DNA of 64,000 nt from Azospirillum sp. TSH100 (GCF_004923295.1 NZ_CP039634.1:124001-188000); one strand, 5' to 3'; shown: positions 29,349 through 40,521, counted from the stretch's first letter. Translations and numbers: made by a program. The notes: generated by a model not told the origin, from the sequence alone.

Positions 29349-31163
29349 ATGACCAGCAGCGCCGCAACGGCCGCAAACGACACCCCCGATCTGGGGGCGC
29401 TTCCCACCTGGGACCTGAGCGACCTCTACCCCGGCACCGAGTCGCCCGAGCTTAAGGCCGACCTCGACCGGATGGAGCGGGACTGCAAGGCCTTCCGCGA
29501 GCGCTATGCCGGCAAGCTGGCGACGCTGTCCGGCGACGATCTGGCCGCGGCGATCCGCCAGTATGAGGACATCGACGAGACGCTGTCGCGCGTCATGTCC
29601 TATGCCGGGCTGGTCTACAACGGCAACATGGTCGACCCGGCCGTCGCCAAATTCTACCAGTCGGCGCAGGAGCGGGTGAACGACATCTCCGCCCACCTGA
29701 TCTTCTTCACGCTGGAGATCAACCGGCTCGACGAGACGGAATTGACCGCCAAGCAGAAGGCGTCCTCGGCGCTGCGCCATTACGAACCCTGGCTGCGCGA
29801 CGTCCGCCTCTACCGCGACCACCAGCTGTCGGACGAGATCGAACGGCTGCTGCACGAAAAGCATGTGGTCGGCCGCGCCGCCTGGAACCGCCTGTTCGAC
29901 GAGACCATCGCCAGCCTGCGCTTCCCGATGGGCGGGAAGGACCTGACCTGCGCGGAGGCGCTGAACCGCCTGTCGGACCGCAACCCCGCCGTCCGCCGCG
30001 AGGCCGGCGAGGTGGTGGGCAAGGTTTTGGGCGAGAATGCGCGGCTGTTCGCCCTGGTCACCAACACGCTGGCCAAGGACAAGGAGATCGAGGACGAGTG
30101 GCGCAACTACCCGACGCCGACCTCCGCCCGCAACCTGTCCAACCGGGTCGAGGATGAGGTCGTCGACGCGCTGGTCTCCGCCGTCAAGGGCGCCTATCCG
30201 GACCTGTCCCACCGCTATTACGCGATGAAGGCCAAGTGGTTCGGCCAGGACCATCTGGACTACTGGGACCGCAATGCTCCCCTGCCGGAGGATGCCGACC
30301 GCAGCATTCCCTGGACCGAGGCGCGCGACATCGTGCTGGGTGCCTATGGCCGCTTCTCCCCCGACCTCGCCAGCCTCGGCAAGCGCTTCTTCGACAATCC
30401 CTGGATCGACGCGCCGGTCCGCCCCGGCAAGGCGCCGGGCGCCTTCGCCCACCCGACGGTGCCCAGCGTCCACCCCTATCTGCTGGTGAACTACCAGGGC
30501 AAGACGCGCGACGTGATGACGCTCGCCCATGAGCTGGGGCATGGCGTCCACCAGATCCTGGCCGGCAAACAGGGCCATTTCCTGTCCGACACCCCGCTGA
30601 CCCTGGCGGAGACCGCGTCGGTGTTCGGCGAGATGCTGACCTTCCGCGCCCTGCTGGCGGCCGAGACCGACCCCAAGCGCCGCCGCATCATGCTGGCCGG
30701 CAAGGTCGAGGACATGCTGAACACGGTGGTGCGCCAGATCGCCTTCTTCGATTTCGAACGGCGCGTCCACACCGAGCGGCGCGAGGGCGAACTGACGTCG
30801 GACCGCATCGGCGAGATCTGGATGGCGGTGCAGACCGAGAGCCTGGGACCGGCGCTGCGCTTCGACGAGGGATACCGGCACTACTGGTCCTACATCCCCC
30901 ACTTCATCCACTCGCCCTTCTACGTCTATGCCTACGCCTTCGGCGACTGCCTGGTGAACTCGCTCTACGCGGTGTATCAGGACGCGGAGACGGGCTTCGC
31001 CGAGAAGTATCTGGCGATGCTGTCGGCCGGCGGCACGCTGCGCCACAAGGAACTGCTGGCCCCCTTCGGCCTCGATGCCTCGGACCCGGCCTTCTGGCAG
31101 AAGGGACTCGGCGTCATCCGCGGCTTCATCGACGAGCTGGAAGCCGGCGAGGCGAAAACCTGA
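29349..31163 (+). CDS. pepF: Oligoendopeptidase F (M3B family)
   Basis: This 604-residue cytoplasmic zinc peptidase degrades peptides. The HELGH zinc motif lies at residues 394-398 (TLAHELGHGVHQ), and the downstream glutamate ligand is in LAETASVFGEML. The N-terminal helical domain covers about residues 25-200. The ATG at 29349 has GGAGGG just upstream; a longer frame beginning 14 codons earlier is less likely. A rho-independent terminator follows. Confidence 0.93.
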   Translation: MTSSAATAANDTPDLGALPTWDLSDLYPGTESPELKADLDRMERDCKAFRERYAGKLATLSGDDLAAAIRQYEDIDETLSRVMSYAGLVYNGNMVDPAVAKFYQSAQERVNDISAHLIFFTLEINRLDETELTAKQKASSALRHYEPWLRDVRLYRDHQLSDEIERLLHEKHVVGRAAWNRLFDETIASLRFPMGGKDLTCAEALNRLSDRNPAVRREAGEVVGKVLGENARLFALVTNTLAKDKEIEDEWRNYPTPTSARNLSNRVEDEVVDALVSAVKGAYPDLSHRYYAMKAKWFGQDHLDYWDRNAPLPEDADRSIPWTEARDIVLGAYGRFSPDLASLGKRFFDNPWIDAPVRPGKAPGAFAHPTVPSVHPYLLVNYQGKTRDVMTLAHELGHGVHQILAGKQGHFLSDTPLTLAETASVFGEMLTFRALLAAETDPKRRRIMLAGKVEDMLNTVVRQIAFFDFERRVHTERREGELTSDRIGEIWMAVQTESLGPALRFDEGYRHYWSYIPHFIHSPFYVYAYAFGDCLVNSLYAVYQDAETGFAEKYLAMLSAGGTLRHKELLAPFGLDASDPAFWQKGLGVIRGFIDELEAGEAKT

Positions 31164-31218
31164 CGATTCGGACGTCTTGACCACCGTCAAGAGACCATGA
31201 ATGGCGTGCGGGTATGGT

Positions 31219-31255
31219 GGCCTTCGGAGCGTTGTCTCCGAAGGCCATCCTTTTT
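31219..31255 (+). terminator. Rho-independent terminator after pepF
   Basis: GGCCTTCGGAG (31219-31229), loop CGTTGT, CTCCGAAGGCC (31236-31246), then ATCCTTTTT. It ends 13 bases before the hemerythrin start, so it might also act as an attenuator in that gene's leader. Confidence 0.85.
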
Positions 31256-31268
31256 GGAAGCGACCATC

Positions 31269-31691
31269 ATGCTTGCCACCACCACGCCCGCCGCCCCCGC
31301 GGCTGATGTGCCTGCCACCGACGTCCCCCTCCTCGGCTACGCGGTGATGGACCAGGACCATGTCGATTCGGTCGTCCTGCTGCGGGCGGCCTGCGACGCC
31401 CCGGCCGGCCAGCTTCAGGCCCCCTTCGCCGCCTTCGCCAAGCATCTGCGCGAGCATTTCTCCCGCGAGAACGCGCTGATGACCCGGTATGGCTTCTTCG
31501 CCCTGCATTGCCACAAGGACGAGCATGCCCGCGTGCTGAAGGTGGTCGCGACCATGGAGGCAGAATTGGAAGAGGGCAAGGAAGCCCGCGCCCGGCTCTA
31601 CGTGACCGAGCTGTTCCCCGACTGGTTCCACACCCATCTGGCGACGATGGACCGGGTGACCGCGGATTTCCTGGCACAGGTGGAGGGGTAA
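31269..31691 (+). CDS. Hemerythrin-domain protein
   Basis: The 140-residue protein has the full di-iron ligand set: His31 (DQDH), His63, Glu67 (HFSRE), His82, His86 (HKDEH), His123 and Asp128 (HLATMD). Such proteins bind O2 or NO, or sense redox state. A short Ala/Pro-rich N-terminus precedes the domain. The start at 31269 avoids a longer frame that runs through the pepF terminator. A second single-domain hemerythrin is encoded at 50.9 kb. Confidence 0.88.
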   Translation: MLATTTPAAPAADVPATDVPLLGYAVMDQDHVDSVVLLRAACDAPAGQLQAPFAAFAKHLREHFSRENALMTRYGFFALHCHKDEHARVLKVVATMEAELEEGKEARARLYVTELFPDWFHTHLATMDRVTADFLAQVEG

Positions 31692-31739
31692 GGAGCGGGC
31701 AGCCCAGCAGTGGGCTGGATCAGGCCCGACACACGCCCG

Positions 31740-31780
31740 AAAATGGAAAGGGGCCGGAACCTGCTCGGTTCCAGCCCCTT
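31740..31780 (-). terminator. Rho-independent terminator of the tRNA-Lys pair
   Basis: Leftward, GGGGCTGGAACC (31778-31767) pairs with GGTTCCGGCCCC (31761-31750) around a five-base loop, with one T-G wobble, and is followed by TTTCCATTTT. Confidence 0.88.
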
Positions 31781-31785
31781 ATGGA

Positions 31786-31861
<76 letters not shown>

Positions 31862-31884
31862 ATCCGTAGGAAGGTTTCAAGAGA

Positions 31885-31960
<76 letters not shown>

Positions 31961-32056
31961 ATCTCTCGATGCGGTGAACCTGACTGAAATCTTTGCCGAA
32001 ACCAGCCGACTGTTCATCGCGCCGGCCAAGCCGTTGTCCCGGCCGGTGTGGCGCGG

Positions 32057-32085
32057 TTTATAGCGAAGGGCTTTGGGCCTGTCGA
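32057..32085 (-). promoter_or_regulatory. Likely promoter of the tRNA-Lys pair
   Basis: Leftward, TCGACA (32085-32080), a 17-base spacer and TATAAA (32062-32057). Both hexamers match sigma-70 in five of six positions. The start would lie about 90 bases upstream of the first tRNA-Lys. Confidence 0.7.
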
Positions 32086-32200
32086 TAGCAAAATCGCACC
32101 CCATGTGAATTTTTTGGCGCGCGCTTTTCGGTGGCCGGACTCCATCCCCGGCGGCTACACCGGCGCTGTCGAAATGGGGCATCGGAACGGGAGATCAGGG

Positions 32201-33730
32201 ATGGGCGGCTGGACCGAAGGCTATGTCGGCGGCATCGACTATATCCGCGCCGTTTATCGCGACTGGTCGCCGGCCATGCTCTGCTTCGCCCTGACTCTGC
32301 GCGGCTGGCGTCCGCCCGAGGCGCTGCGCCATGGCCGCTTCACCATGGCGGAGCCCGGCTGCGGCCACGGCCTGACCAGCGCGCTGCTGGCCGGTGCCCA
32401 TCCAACGGCCCGGTTCGAGGCGATGGACTTCAACCCCTCCCACATCGCCGGCACCCGCCGACTGGCCGCCGATGCAGGGCTGGGAAATGCCGCGTTCCTG
32501 GAGGAAAGCTTCGCCGAGTATGCACGGCGCGACGGGCCGATGCTGGACGCGGTCGCGCTGCACGGCGTCTGGTCCTGGGTCAGTGCGGAGAACCGGGCGA
32601 TCCTGCTGGAGGTGCTGCGCCGCCGGCTGGCGCCGGGCGGCGTGGTCTTCGTCAGCTACAACGCCCTGCCAGGCACGCTGGCCCACATGCCGCTGCGCCG
32701 CCTGCTGGTGGAGCGTTGCGCCGAGGGCGACGGCCCCCTGCCCGAGCGGATCGCCGCCGCGGTGGAGTTCGCCGCCCGGATGGCGGCGCAGGGCGGCGGC
32801 TGGTTCGCCAACACCGATGGCGTGGTCGAGCGGATCGAGCAGCTTCGCCACAAATCACCGAACTACATCGCCCACGAATATCTGAACGGCGACTGGACCG
32901 CCTTCTACCATGCCGACGTGGCGCGTGAGCTTGCGGCCGCCAAGCTGGAATTTGCCGGCGCCGCCGTGCCGATGGAACAGTTGGACGATCTCATCCTCTC
33001 CCCCGCCCAGCGGGCGATGGCGGATGAGGCGCGCGATCCAGCCAAGGCGGAGACCCTGCGCGACGTGATGACCAACCGCAGCTTCCGCCGCGACCTGTTC
33101 GTGAAGGGCGGCGAGCGGCTGGGGCTGGCCGAACGACGCCTGCTGCTGGGAGAAACCCGGTTCACCCTTCTGGTGACGGCCGACGATTTGCCGGAGGTGG
33201 CCTCCACCCCGGCCGGCCGCCTGCCCTTCCCGCAGTCCCTCTACCATCCGCTGGGCGAGGCGCTGGCCGAAGGCGCCCAGAGCTTCGACGCACTGCTCGC
33301 CCGCCCGGCCCTGGCGGCACAGGGGGAAGACGCGGTGCTGCGCGCCTTGGTCCTGCTGACCAGCCTGTCCTTGGCGGCGCCGGTGATGCCCGAGGATGGC
33401 TTTACCGAACGGAGGGTCTCCTGTGACCGCTTCAACGCCGCGGTTCTGGATCGCCACCGCTTCGCCGACACGCCGGGACAACTCGCCTCGCCGCTGTTGG
33501 GCGCCGGGGTGCCGGTGTCGCGGGTCGAGGCGCTGTTCCTACTCGCCGCCCGTCTGAACGAAGAGCCTGCCGCCTTCACTTGGCGCCATCTGTCGGCCGA
33601 CGGCATCGTGCTGGGCCGCAACGGCGAGCGCTGCGAGGGGGATGACGCCAGCCGTGCGGAACTTACGCGCCGCCATGCGTTCTTCGCGCAACGACGCTTG
33701 CCACTGCTGGAAAGTCTGGGGGTGGCTTGA
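32201..33730 (+). CDS. SAM-dependent methyltransferase with regulatory domain
   Basis: The 509-residue protein has a class I methyltransferase core with an SAM motif (AEPGCGHGLTSALL near residue 50, then FEAMDFNPSHIAGTRR) and a post-motif LDAVALHGVWSWVS. Downstream (about 215-300) is the region matching the methyltransferase regulatory domain family (PNYIAHEYLNGDWTAFYHADV), followed by a C-terminal domain. Relatives modify proteins or peptides, but the substrate is unknown. The ATG at 32201 has GGGAGATCAGGG upstream. It stands alone, convergent with hisE six bases away. Confidence 0.82.
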   Translation: MGGWTEGYVGGIDYIRAVYRDWSPAMLCFALTLRGWRPPEALRHGRFTMAEPGCGHGLTSALLAGAHPTARFEAMDFNPSHIAGTRRLAADAGLGNAAFLEESFAEYARRDGPMLDAVALHGVWSWVSAENRAILLEVLRRRLAPGGVVFVSYNALPGTLAHMPLRRLLVERCAEGDGPLPERIAAAVEFAARMAAQGGGWFANTDGVVERIEQLRHKSPNYIAHEYLNGDWTAFYHADVARELAAAKLEFAGAAVPMEQLDDLILSPAQRAMADEARDPAKAETLRDVMTNRSFRRDLFVKGGERLGLAERRLLLGETRFTLLVTADDLPEVASTPAGRLPFPQSLYHPLGEALAEGAQSFDALLARPALAAQGEDAVLRALVLLTSLSLAAPVMPEDGFTERRVSCDRFNAAVLDRHRFADTPGQLASPLLGAGVPVSRVEALFLLAARLNEEPAAFTWRHLSADGIVLGRNGERCEGDDASRAELTRRHAFFAQRRLPLLESLGVA

Positions 33731-33736
33731 GCGCCC

Positions 33737-34063
33737 TCAGCGCTCCGGCACGGTCTTCGGCAGCTTCTCGGCGATTCCGTAGAGCGCCTCACGCCGGCGG
33801 ATCTCGGCGAAGACATCGTCTGGATGGATGTTCAGCGTCGCCCACAGCACCGACAGGTTATAGAGCAGGTCGGCGCTTTCGTTGATCACGCCCTCGCGAT
33901 CCTCGTTCATGGCGTCCAACGCCACTTCGACCGCCTCCTCGCCAACCTTCTTGGCGATCTTCTTGGGCCCGGCAGCGATCAGCCGTGCGGTCTTGGACTG
34001 CGCCGGGTCCATCTGCTGGCGGTCGAGGATGGCGGCATAAAGGCGGATCAGGTCGTCGGTCAT
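33737..34063 (-). CDS. hisE: Phosphoribosyl-ATP pyrophosphatase
   Basis: HisE (108 residues) performs the second step of histidine synthesis. The MazG-like metal motif is clear: KKVGEEAVEVALDA and the downstream ESADLLYNLSVLW carrying ExxD-type ligands. Length is normal. No other his gene is nearby, so it is separate from any hisBHAF cluster in this genome. Confidence 0.93.
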   Translation of the reverse strand: MTDDLIRLYAAILDRQQMDPAQSKTARLIAAGPKKIAKKVGEEAVEVALDAMNEDREGVINESADLLYNLSVLWATLNIHPDDVFAEIRRREALYGIAEKLPKTVPER

Positions 34064-34209
34064 CAGGTGGATAATGTCTCGTGTGCGGGCGACGGAAGCA
34101 TCGTCATGCTAACGTGATCGCTCCGCAACGGAATTGCTATCCCCCTTAGGCGTGGTGATGCGCCGCAAGATGGCCCTGTGCCGTGCGGCGCCCCCGTTTC
34201 CGCCCGCTG

Positions 34210-34917
34210 TCAGCCCACCGGATCGTAGGAATGGTCGGCCTTCGGACGCTGGTCCAGCAATGTCTGGCCGGTGCTGACGAAATAGACGACCTCGGCGATA
34301 TTCGTGGCGTGGTCGCCGATGCGCTCCAGATTCTTCGCGATCATCATCATGTGCATGTGGGCCGTGAACTGCTCAGGCGCAGCCAGTGCGGACCGCTCCA
34401 CCTCGGCAACGAGGCTGGTGTACAGCGCGTCCACCTCGTCGTCGGTGCGCCAGATCCGCAAGGCGGCCTCGCCGTCATTGTCGACATAGGCGTCGATCAC
34501 GGCACTGAGCCGTTCGCGCACCAGCCGGCCCAACTGCGGCAGCCCCGCCAGCGACCCGGAGTCCGACAGGCTGAAGATGGCGACGGCGCGCTTGGCGGTG
34601 TTGGCGGCATGGTCGCCGATGCGTTCCAGGTTACCGGCGATCTTCAGCGCCGCGATCACTTCGCGCAGGTCGTCGGCCACCGGCTGGCGCAAAGCCAGCA
34701 GGCGCATGCAATGGGCTTCGATGTCGTGCTCGAAGGAGTCGAGTCGGGCATCCGACTCCACGATTTCCCGCGCAAGCTCGGGATTGCGCTGGGCCAGGCA
34801 GGTCAGAGCCTGGTCGATCTGCGTCTCCGCAGCGCCGGCCATCTGAACGATGGCGGATTTCAGCCGCTTCAGCGCGTCCTCGAACGCGGACACGATGTGC
34901 GGAGCGGAGGTCTTCAT
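34210..34917 (-). CDS. phoU: Phosphate transport regulator PhoU
   Basis: The 235-residue protein has two PhoU three-helix repeats, each with the metal-binding pattern E-x3-D (NLERIGDHAANTAKR and NLERIGDHATNIAEV). PhoU signals phosphate sufficiency between Pst transport and PhoR/PhoB. The ATG at 34917 (MKTSAPH) gives the standard length and has GGAAGG upstream; an ATG 15 codons earlier has no site. The pst and phoB genes are not adjacent in this window. Confidence 0.92.
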   Translation of the reverse strand: MKTSAPHIVSAFEDALKRLKSAIVQMAGAAETQIDQALTCLAQRNPELAREIVESDARLDSFEHDIEAHCMRLLALRQPVADDLREVIAALKIAGNLERIGDHAANTAKRAVAIFSLSDSGSLAGLPQLGRLVRERLSAVIDAYVDNDGEAALRIWRTDDEVDALYTSLVAEVERSALAAPEQFTAHMHMMMIAKNLERIGDHATNIAEVVYFVSTGQTLLDQRPKADHSYDPVG

Positions 34918-35130
34918 GGTCGCCAAACCCTTCCCGGCGGTCTCTTCCAAATGCCTCACCATAGCGCCGGGACGTTACGGTACGATGACAGCGCCTATGA
35001 CCAAAGGCGGTTCCCCAGCCCCTATTCCCACCCTTGCGCGCGCCGTCGAAACTGCCCGATTGATTTTGCGGCGCAGCATTGCGACACATGTTCCCCTGCC
35101 CCGCTCCCCCAACGACATGCCGAACCCGCC

Positions 35131-35682
35131 ATGATCGAACGCCGCTTTGAACAGGTCATCTTCGCCAGCCGCTGGCTGCTCGCCCCCTTCTATCTGGGGC
35201 TCGTCGTCTCTCTCGGCGCCCTGCTGGTGAAGTTCACGCAAGAGATCCTGCACATCATCCCGCATGTACTGGAAATGAGCGAGAAGGACGTGCTGCTGGC
35301 CGTTCTGACGCTGATCGACCTGTCCTTCGCGGGCAACCTTCTGCTGATGGTGATCTTCGCGGGATACGAGAACTTCGTCTCCAAGATCGACGTCGCCAAT
35401 CACGAAGACCGGCCGGACTGGATGGGCAAGGTCGATTTCGGTGGATTGAAGCTGAAACTGATCGCCTCCATCGTCGCCATCTCGGGCATTCACCTGCTGA
35501 AGGCCTTCATGAACCTGTCGCAGACCTCGCGCGACGAGTTGATGTGGCTGGTGATCATCCACATGACCTTCGTGATTTCCGGTGTCCTTCTCGCTTGCAT
35601 GGACCGGCTGGAAGGTCATCATGGGCCCGCACACAAACCGGCAGAGAAAGCCGGCGCGAAATCATCGGCGGATCATCACTGA
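35131..35682 (+). CDS. yqhA: YqhA family (UPF0114) inner-membrane protein
   Basis: The 183-residue protein begins MIERRFEQVIFASRWLLAPF, the hallmark start of the UPF0114/TIGR00645 family, and has four hydrophobic segments. The C-terminal tail is hydrophilic and His/Lys-rich. Function is unknown. It has its own upstream region of about 210 bases shared with divergent phoU. Confidence 0.9.
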   Translation: MIERRFEQVIFASRWLLAPFYLGLVVSLGALLVKFTQEILHIIPHVLEMSEKDVLLAVLTLIDLSFAGNLLLMVIFAGYENFVSKIDVANHEDRPDWMGKVDFGGLKLKLIASIVAISGIHLLKAFMNLSQTSRDELMWLVIIHMTFVISGVLLACMDRLEGHHGPAHKPAEKAGAKSSADHH

Positions 35683-37087
<1,405 letters not shown>

Positions 37088-37111
37088 TTGGTGTATCCCT
37101 GGTTGGAAGGC

Positions 37112-37149
37112 CTCCGGTCCCCCGTCCACCCTGGCGGTGAGGACCGGAG
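37112..37149 (+). repeat. Hairpin between mreB and mreC
   Basis: CTCCGGTCC (37112-37120) and GGACCGGAG (37141-37149) are perfect 9-bp arms around a 20-base loop. No U-run follows, so it is not a clear terminator. It lies in the 92-base gap between mreB and mreC. Confidence 0.6.
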
Positions 37150-37179
37150 ACGGACCGCGTATCTGGACGGGAATTTCCT

Positions 37180-38049
37180 GTGAAGCCACGCTCATCCGGC
37201 TCCGTCATCCGCCTTGCCGCCCCCTTGCGGGCTCTTGCGCAGCGTTTCTCCTTCCTTCTGCTGGTCCTGGCCTCCGTCGCGCTGATGATGATCGGCAAGA
37301 TCGAGTCTGTCTCGGTGGACAGCGCGCGCGCGCGCGTGACCGATGCCTTCGCTCCCATCCTCGATGCCATTTCCCGCCCCGCCGCCACTGCGGCACGCGT
37401 GGTTGAATCGGCAGTGGAGCTTGAGAACGCCTTCGACGAAAACCAGCGGCTGAAGGCCGAGAACGCCCGCCTTCTGCAATGGAAGCAGGCAGCCTTGCGG
37501 CTGGAGGCTGAGAACAACAGCCTGCGCAGCCTGCTGCGGGTCCGTCCCGAGCCGTCGGTCAACTACATCGCCGCCCGTGTCATCGCGACACCAGGCAGCT
37601 CCTTCGTCCGCACCCTGGTGGTTACCGCCGGCAAGCGCGACGGGGTGCGCAAGGGCCAGGCCGCACTCGCCGGGGCCGGTCTGGTCGGCCGGGTGATCGA
37701 GGTCGGCGAATGGTCGTCCCGCGTCCTGCTGCTGACCGACATCAACGCCCGCATCCCGGTGATCCTGTCCAACACGCGGCAGCGCTCGATCCTGGCCGGT
37801 GACAACTCCGATCAGGCCAAGCTCCTGTATCTGCCACCCGACTCACCGATCCAGGTGGGCGAGCGGGTGGTGACCTCGGGTGATGGCGGACTGTTCCCGC
37901 CCGGTCTTCCGGTGGGTGTGGTGACCGCCGTGAGCGAGCGCGGCGTCCGCGTGCTGCCCAGCGCCGACCTGTCGCGCGTGGAGCATCTGCGGCTGGTCGA
38001 TTTCGGCCTGCCGAGCACCGATCTGGACCCGTCACCAGAGTGGAAATGA
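37180..38049 (+). CDS. mreC: Rod shape-determining protein MreC
   Basis: MreC (289 residues) is the periplasmic scaffold linking MreB to PBP2. It has an N-terminal membrane helix (about residues 24-42), a coiled coil (about 80-115, with LENAFDENQRLKAENARLL), then the double beta-barrel with VVTAGKRDGVRKGQ and GERVVTSGDGGLFPPGLPVG. The start is GTG at 37180. It is followed 54 bases later by mreD. Confidence 0.95.
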   Translation: MKPRSSGSVIRLAAPLRALAQRFSFLLLVLASVALMMIGKIESVSVDSARARVTDAFAPILDAISRPAATAARVVESAVELENAFDENQRLKAENARLLQWKQAALRLEAENNSLRSLLRVRPEPSVNYIAARVIATPGSSFVRTLVVTAGKRDGVRKGQAALAGAGLVGRVIEVGEWSSRVLLLTDINARIPVILSNTRQRSILAGDNSDQAKLLYLPPDSPIQVGERVVTSGDGGLFPPGLPVGVVTAVSERGVRVLPSADLSRVEHLRLVDFGLPSTDLDPSPEWK

Positions 38050-38103
38050 GCCGGTTGTGGAAGTGATCCGGGCGGAGGATCCGCCGGCCGGGGACTCGCC
38101 GAC

Positions 38104-38616
38104 ATGACGGCGACCTTTTGGCAGAAGGTGGACAAGACCGGGCGCAATCTGGCGCCCTTCGCCGTCACGGTGATGATGGTGCTGGTCGGCATGATTCCGG
38201 TACCGGCCCCAGGCTATGCCCCGGTTGCGCCGAACCTGACGCTGGTCTCCGTCTATTACTGGACGATCCACAGGCCTGACCTGATGCGTCCGGGGGTGGC
38301 CTTTCTGATCGGACTGCTTCAGGATTTCCTGATCGGCGGACCGCTGGGCGTCAATGCCCTCCTGCTGGTTGTCGCCCAATGGGCGGTTCTGAACCAGCGC
38401 CGGGTGTTTCTGGCCAGCACCTTCGCCCTGCTGTGGGTCGGCTTCACGATGGTGATGGCGGGTGCTGTGCTGCTGCAATGGCTGGCCTTCTCCGTGCTCG
38501 ACGCCGCCACGCTGTCAATTCTGCCGGCCTTGTTCCAGGGCCTGCTGACGGTGGCGGTGTTTCCAGCGGTGGGCTGGCTGCTGATCCGCGTCCACCGCGC
38601 GTTCCTGAATGGGTAA
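38104..38616 (+). CDS. mreD: Rod shape-determining protein MreD
   Basis: MreD (170 residues) is an integral membrane protein with five to six hydrophobic segments. The conserved core GLLQDFLIGGPLGVNALLLVV is intact. It lies between mreC and mrdA, 18 bases before the latter. Confidence 0.92.
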   Translation: MTATFWQKVDKTGRNLAPFAVTVMMVLVGMIPVPAPGYAPVAPNLTLVSVYYWTIHRPDLMRPGVAFLIGLLQDFLIGGPLGVNALLLVVAQWAVLNQRRVFLASTFALLWVGFTMVMAGAVLLQWLAFSVLDAATLSILPALFQGLLTVAVFPAVGWLLIRVHRAFLNG

Positions 38617-38634
38617 AGGGTCCCGACGGGTCTC

Positions 38635-40521
38635 ATGAGTTCGATTGATCGCGACACCGACCGTTCCCGCCTTCTGGCGCGCCGCGCCCTGGTACTTGGC
38701 GGAATCAAGCTGGCCGGCCTGTCCGCGCTGGTCGGTCGCCTCTATTACCTGCAGGTCGTCGAGTCGGCGCGCTACACCATGCTGGCGGAGGAGAACCGCA
38801 TCAGCCTGCGGCTGATCGCCCCGTCGCGCGGCAACATCGTCGACCGCTTCGGTGTGCCGCTGGCGGTCAACCAGCAGAATTACCGCGTCGTCGTCGTGTC
38901 GGAGCGCACCCACAACATCCAGGAGACGCTCGACAAGATCTCCCGCATCGTGCCGCTGACCGACGGCGACCGCCGCCGCGTGCTGCGCGAACTGCACCGA
39001 AAGCGCCGCTTCGTGCCGGTAACCGTTCGCGAGAACCTGAGCTGGGAACAGGTGGCGACGCTGGAGACCAACACCCCCGACCTGCCCGGCGTGGCGATCG
39101 AGGTGGGTGAACTGCGCTATTACCCGCAGGCGGATGCGACCGCCCATATCCTGGGCTATGTCGGCGCAGTGTCGGAGTCGGAACTGAGCGGCAACAGCGA
39201 TCCCGTGCTGTCCCTGCCCGGCTTCCGCATCGGCAAGGCCGGCATCGAGAAGTTCCATGAGAAGGTGCTGCGCGGCACCGCCGGCACCAGCCAGTTGGAG
39301 GTCAATGCGGTCGGCCGCGTCATCCGTGAACTGTCGCGCGACGAGGGGCAGTCCGGACGCGAGGTGCAGCTGACCATCGACATGGCGTTGCAACGCTTCG
39401 TGCAGGAACGGCTGTCCCAGGAGGTCAGCGCCTCGGCCGTGGTGATGGACGTCCACACCGGCGGCATCTATGCCCTGTGCTCGCACCCCAGCTACGATCC
39501 CAACCAGTTCACCATGGGAATCAGCGCCGAGCTGTGGGAGGAGCTGCTGTCCAATCAGGCGACGCCGCTGAACAACAAGGCGGTGGTCGGGCAATATCCG
39601 CCAGGCTCCACCTTCAAGATGATGGCGGCGCTGGCGGCACTCGAATCGGGAGTGGTCAGCAACCGGCACACCGTGTTCTGCCCCGGCCATCTGGAGCTGG
39701 GCGACCACCGCTTCCACTGCTGGAAGCGGGGCGGGCACGGTACCGTCGACTTCGTCGGCGCGCTGCGCCATTCCTGCGACGTCTTCTTCTATGATGTGTC
39801 CCGCCGCATCGGCATCGACCGCATCGCCGAGATGTCCAACCGATTCGGGCTGGGCAATCGCACCGGCATCGACCTGCCGCACGAACGGGCGGGCCTGATT
39901 CCCTCCATCGCCTGGAAGAAGGCGACGCTGGGCAAGAACTGGGACATGGGCGAGACGCTGGTCGCCTCCATTGGCCAGGGCTATGTGCTGGCGACGCCGT
40001 TGCAGCTGGCGGTGATGACCTGCCGGCTGGCCAACGGCGGCTATGCGGTGAAGCCGCACCTGACCAAACAGATCAAGACGGTCAGCGGCGAACAGACCGC
40101 CTGGCCCAGCATCGGCGTGAAGAAGGAGAACCTCGACATCGTGCTGCGCGGCATGACCGAGGTGACCAACGCCCCCAACGGAACCGCCTTCAAGTCGCGA
40201 ATCACCGAGGTCGGCTATGAGATGGCCGGCAAGACCGGTTCGGCCCAGGTCCGCCGCATCACCATGGCCGAGCGCAACAACGGCGTGAAGAAGAACGAGG
40301 ACCTGCCCTGGCGCGAGCGCGACCATGCACTGTTCGTCGCCTTCGCGCCGATCCAGGCGCCGCGCTATGCCTGCGCGGTCTTTGTCGAGCATGGCGGCGG
40401 TGGTTCCACCGCGGCAGCCCCCATCGCCCGCGACATCCTGCTGGAAACCCAGAAGCGCGACCCCGGCCGCGCCGCCGTTGCCGAAACCCCGCCGAACGGC
40501 ATGCCGGAACCGCGGGGCTGA
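38635..40521 (+). CDS. mrdA: Penicillin-binding protein 2 (transpeptidase)
   Basis: PBP2 (628 residues) crosslinks peptidoglycan during side-wall growth. It has an N-terminal membrane anchor (about 15-40), a pedestal dimerisation domain, and a transpeptidase with S325TFK328, S380CD382 and K533TG535. The end of the protein is a short polar tail. In related genomes rodA normally follows; here the next gene is convergent and unrelated. Confidence 0.95.
   Translation: MSSIDRDTDRSRLLARRALVLGGIKLAGLSALVGRLYYLQVVESARYTMLAEENRISLRLIAPSRGNIVDRFGVPLAVNQQNYRVVVVSERTHNIQETLDKISRIVPLTDGDRRRVLRELHRKRRFVPVTVRENLSWEQVATLETNTPDLPGVAIEVGELRYYPQADATAHILGYVGAVSESELSGNSDPVLSLPGFRIGKAGIEKFHEKVLRGTAGTSQLEVNAVGRVIRELSRDEGQSGREVQLTIDMALQRFVQERLSQEVSASAVVMDVHTGGIYALCSHPSYDPNQFTMGISAELWEELLSNQATPLNNKAVVGQYPPGSTFKMMAALAALESGVVSNRHTVFCPGHLELGDHRFHCWKRGGHGTVDFVGALRHSCDVFFYDVSRRIGIDRIAEMSNRFGLGNRTGIDLPHERAGLIPSIAWKKATLGKNWDMGETLVASIGQGYVLATPLQLAVMTCRLANGGYAVKPHLTKQIKTVSGEQTAWPSIGVKKENLDIVLRGMTEVTNAPNGTAFKSRITEVGYEMAGKTGSAQVRRITMAERNNGVKKNEDLPWRERDHALFVAFAPIQAPRYACAVFVEHGGGGSTAAAPIARDILLETQKRDPGRAAVAETPPNGMPEPRG

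Noticed and set aside
28323..31637. Minus-strand frame of 1104 codons opposite argP, pepF and the hemerythrin
   Set aside because: Antisense shadow of genes with clear catalytic motifs; no recognisable domain.
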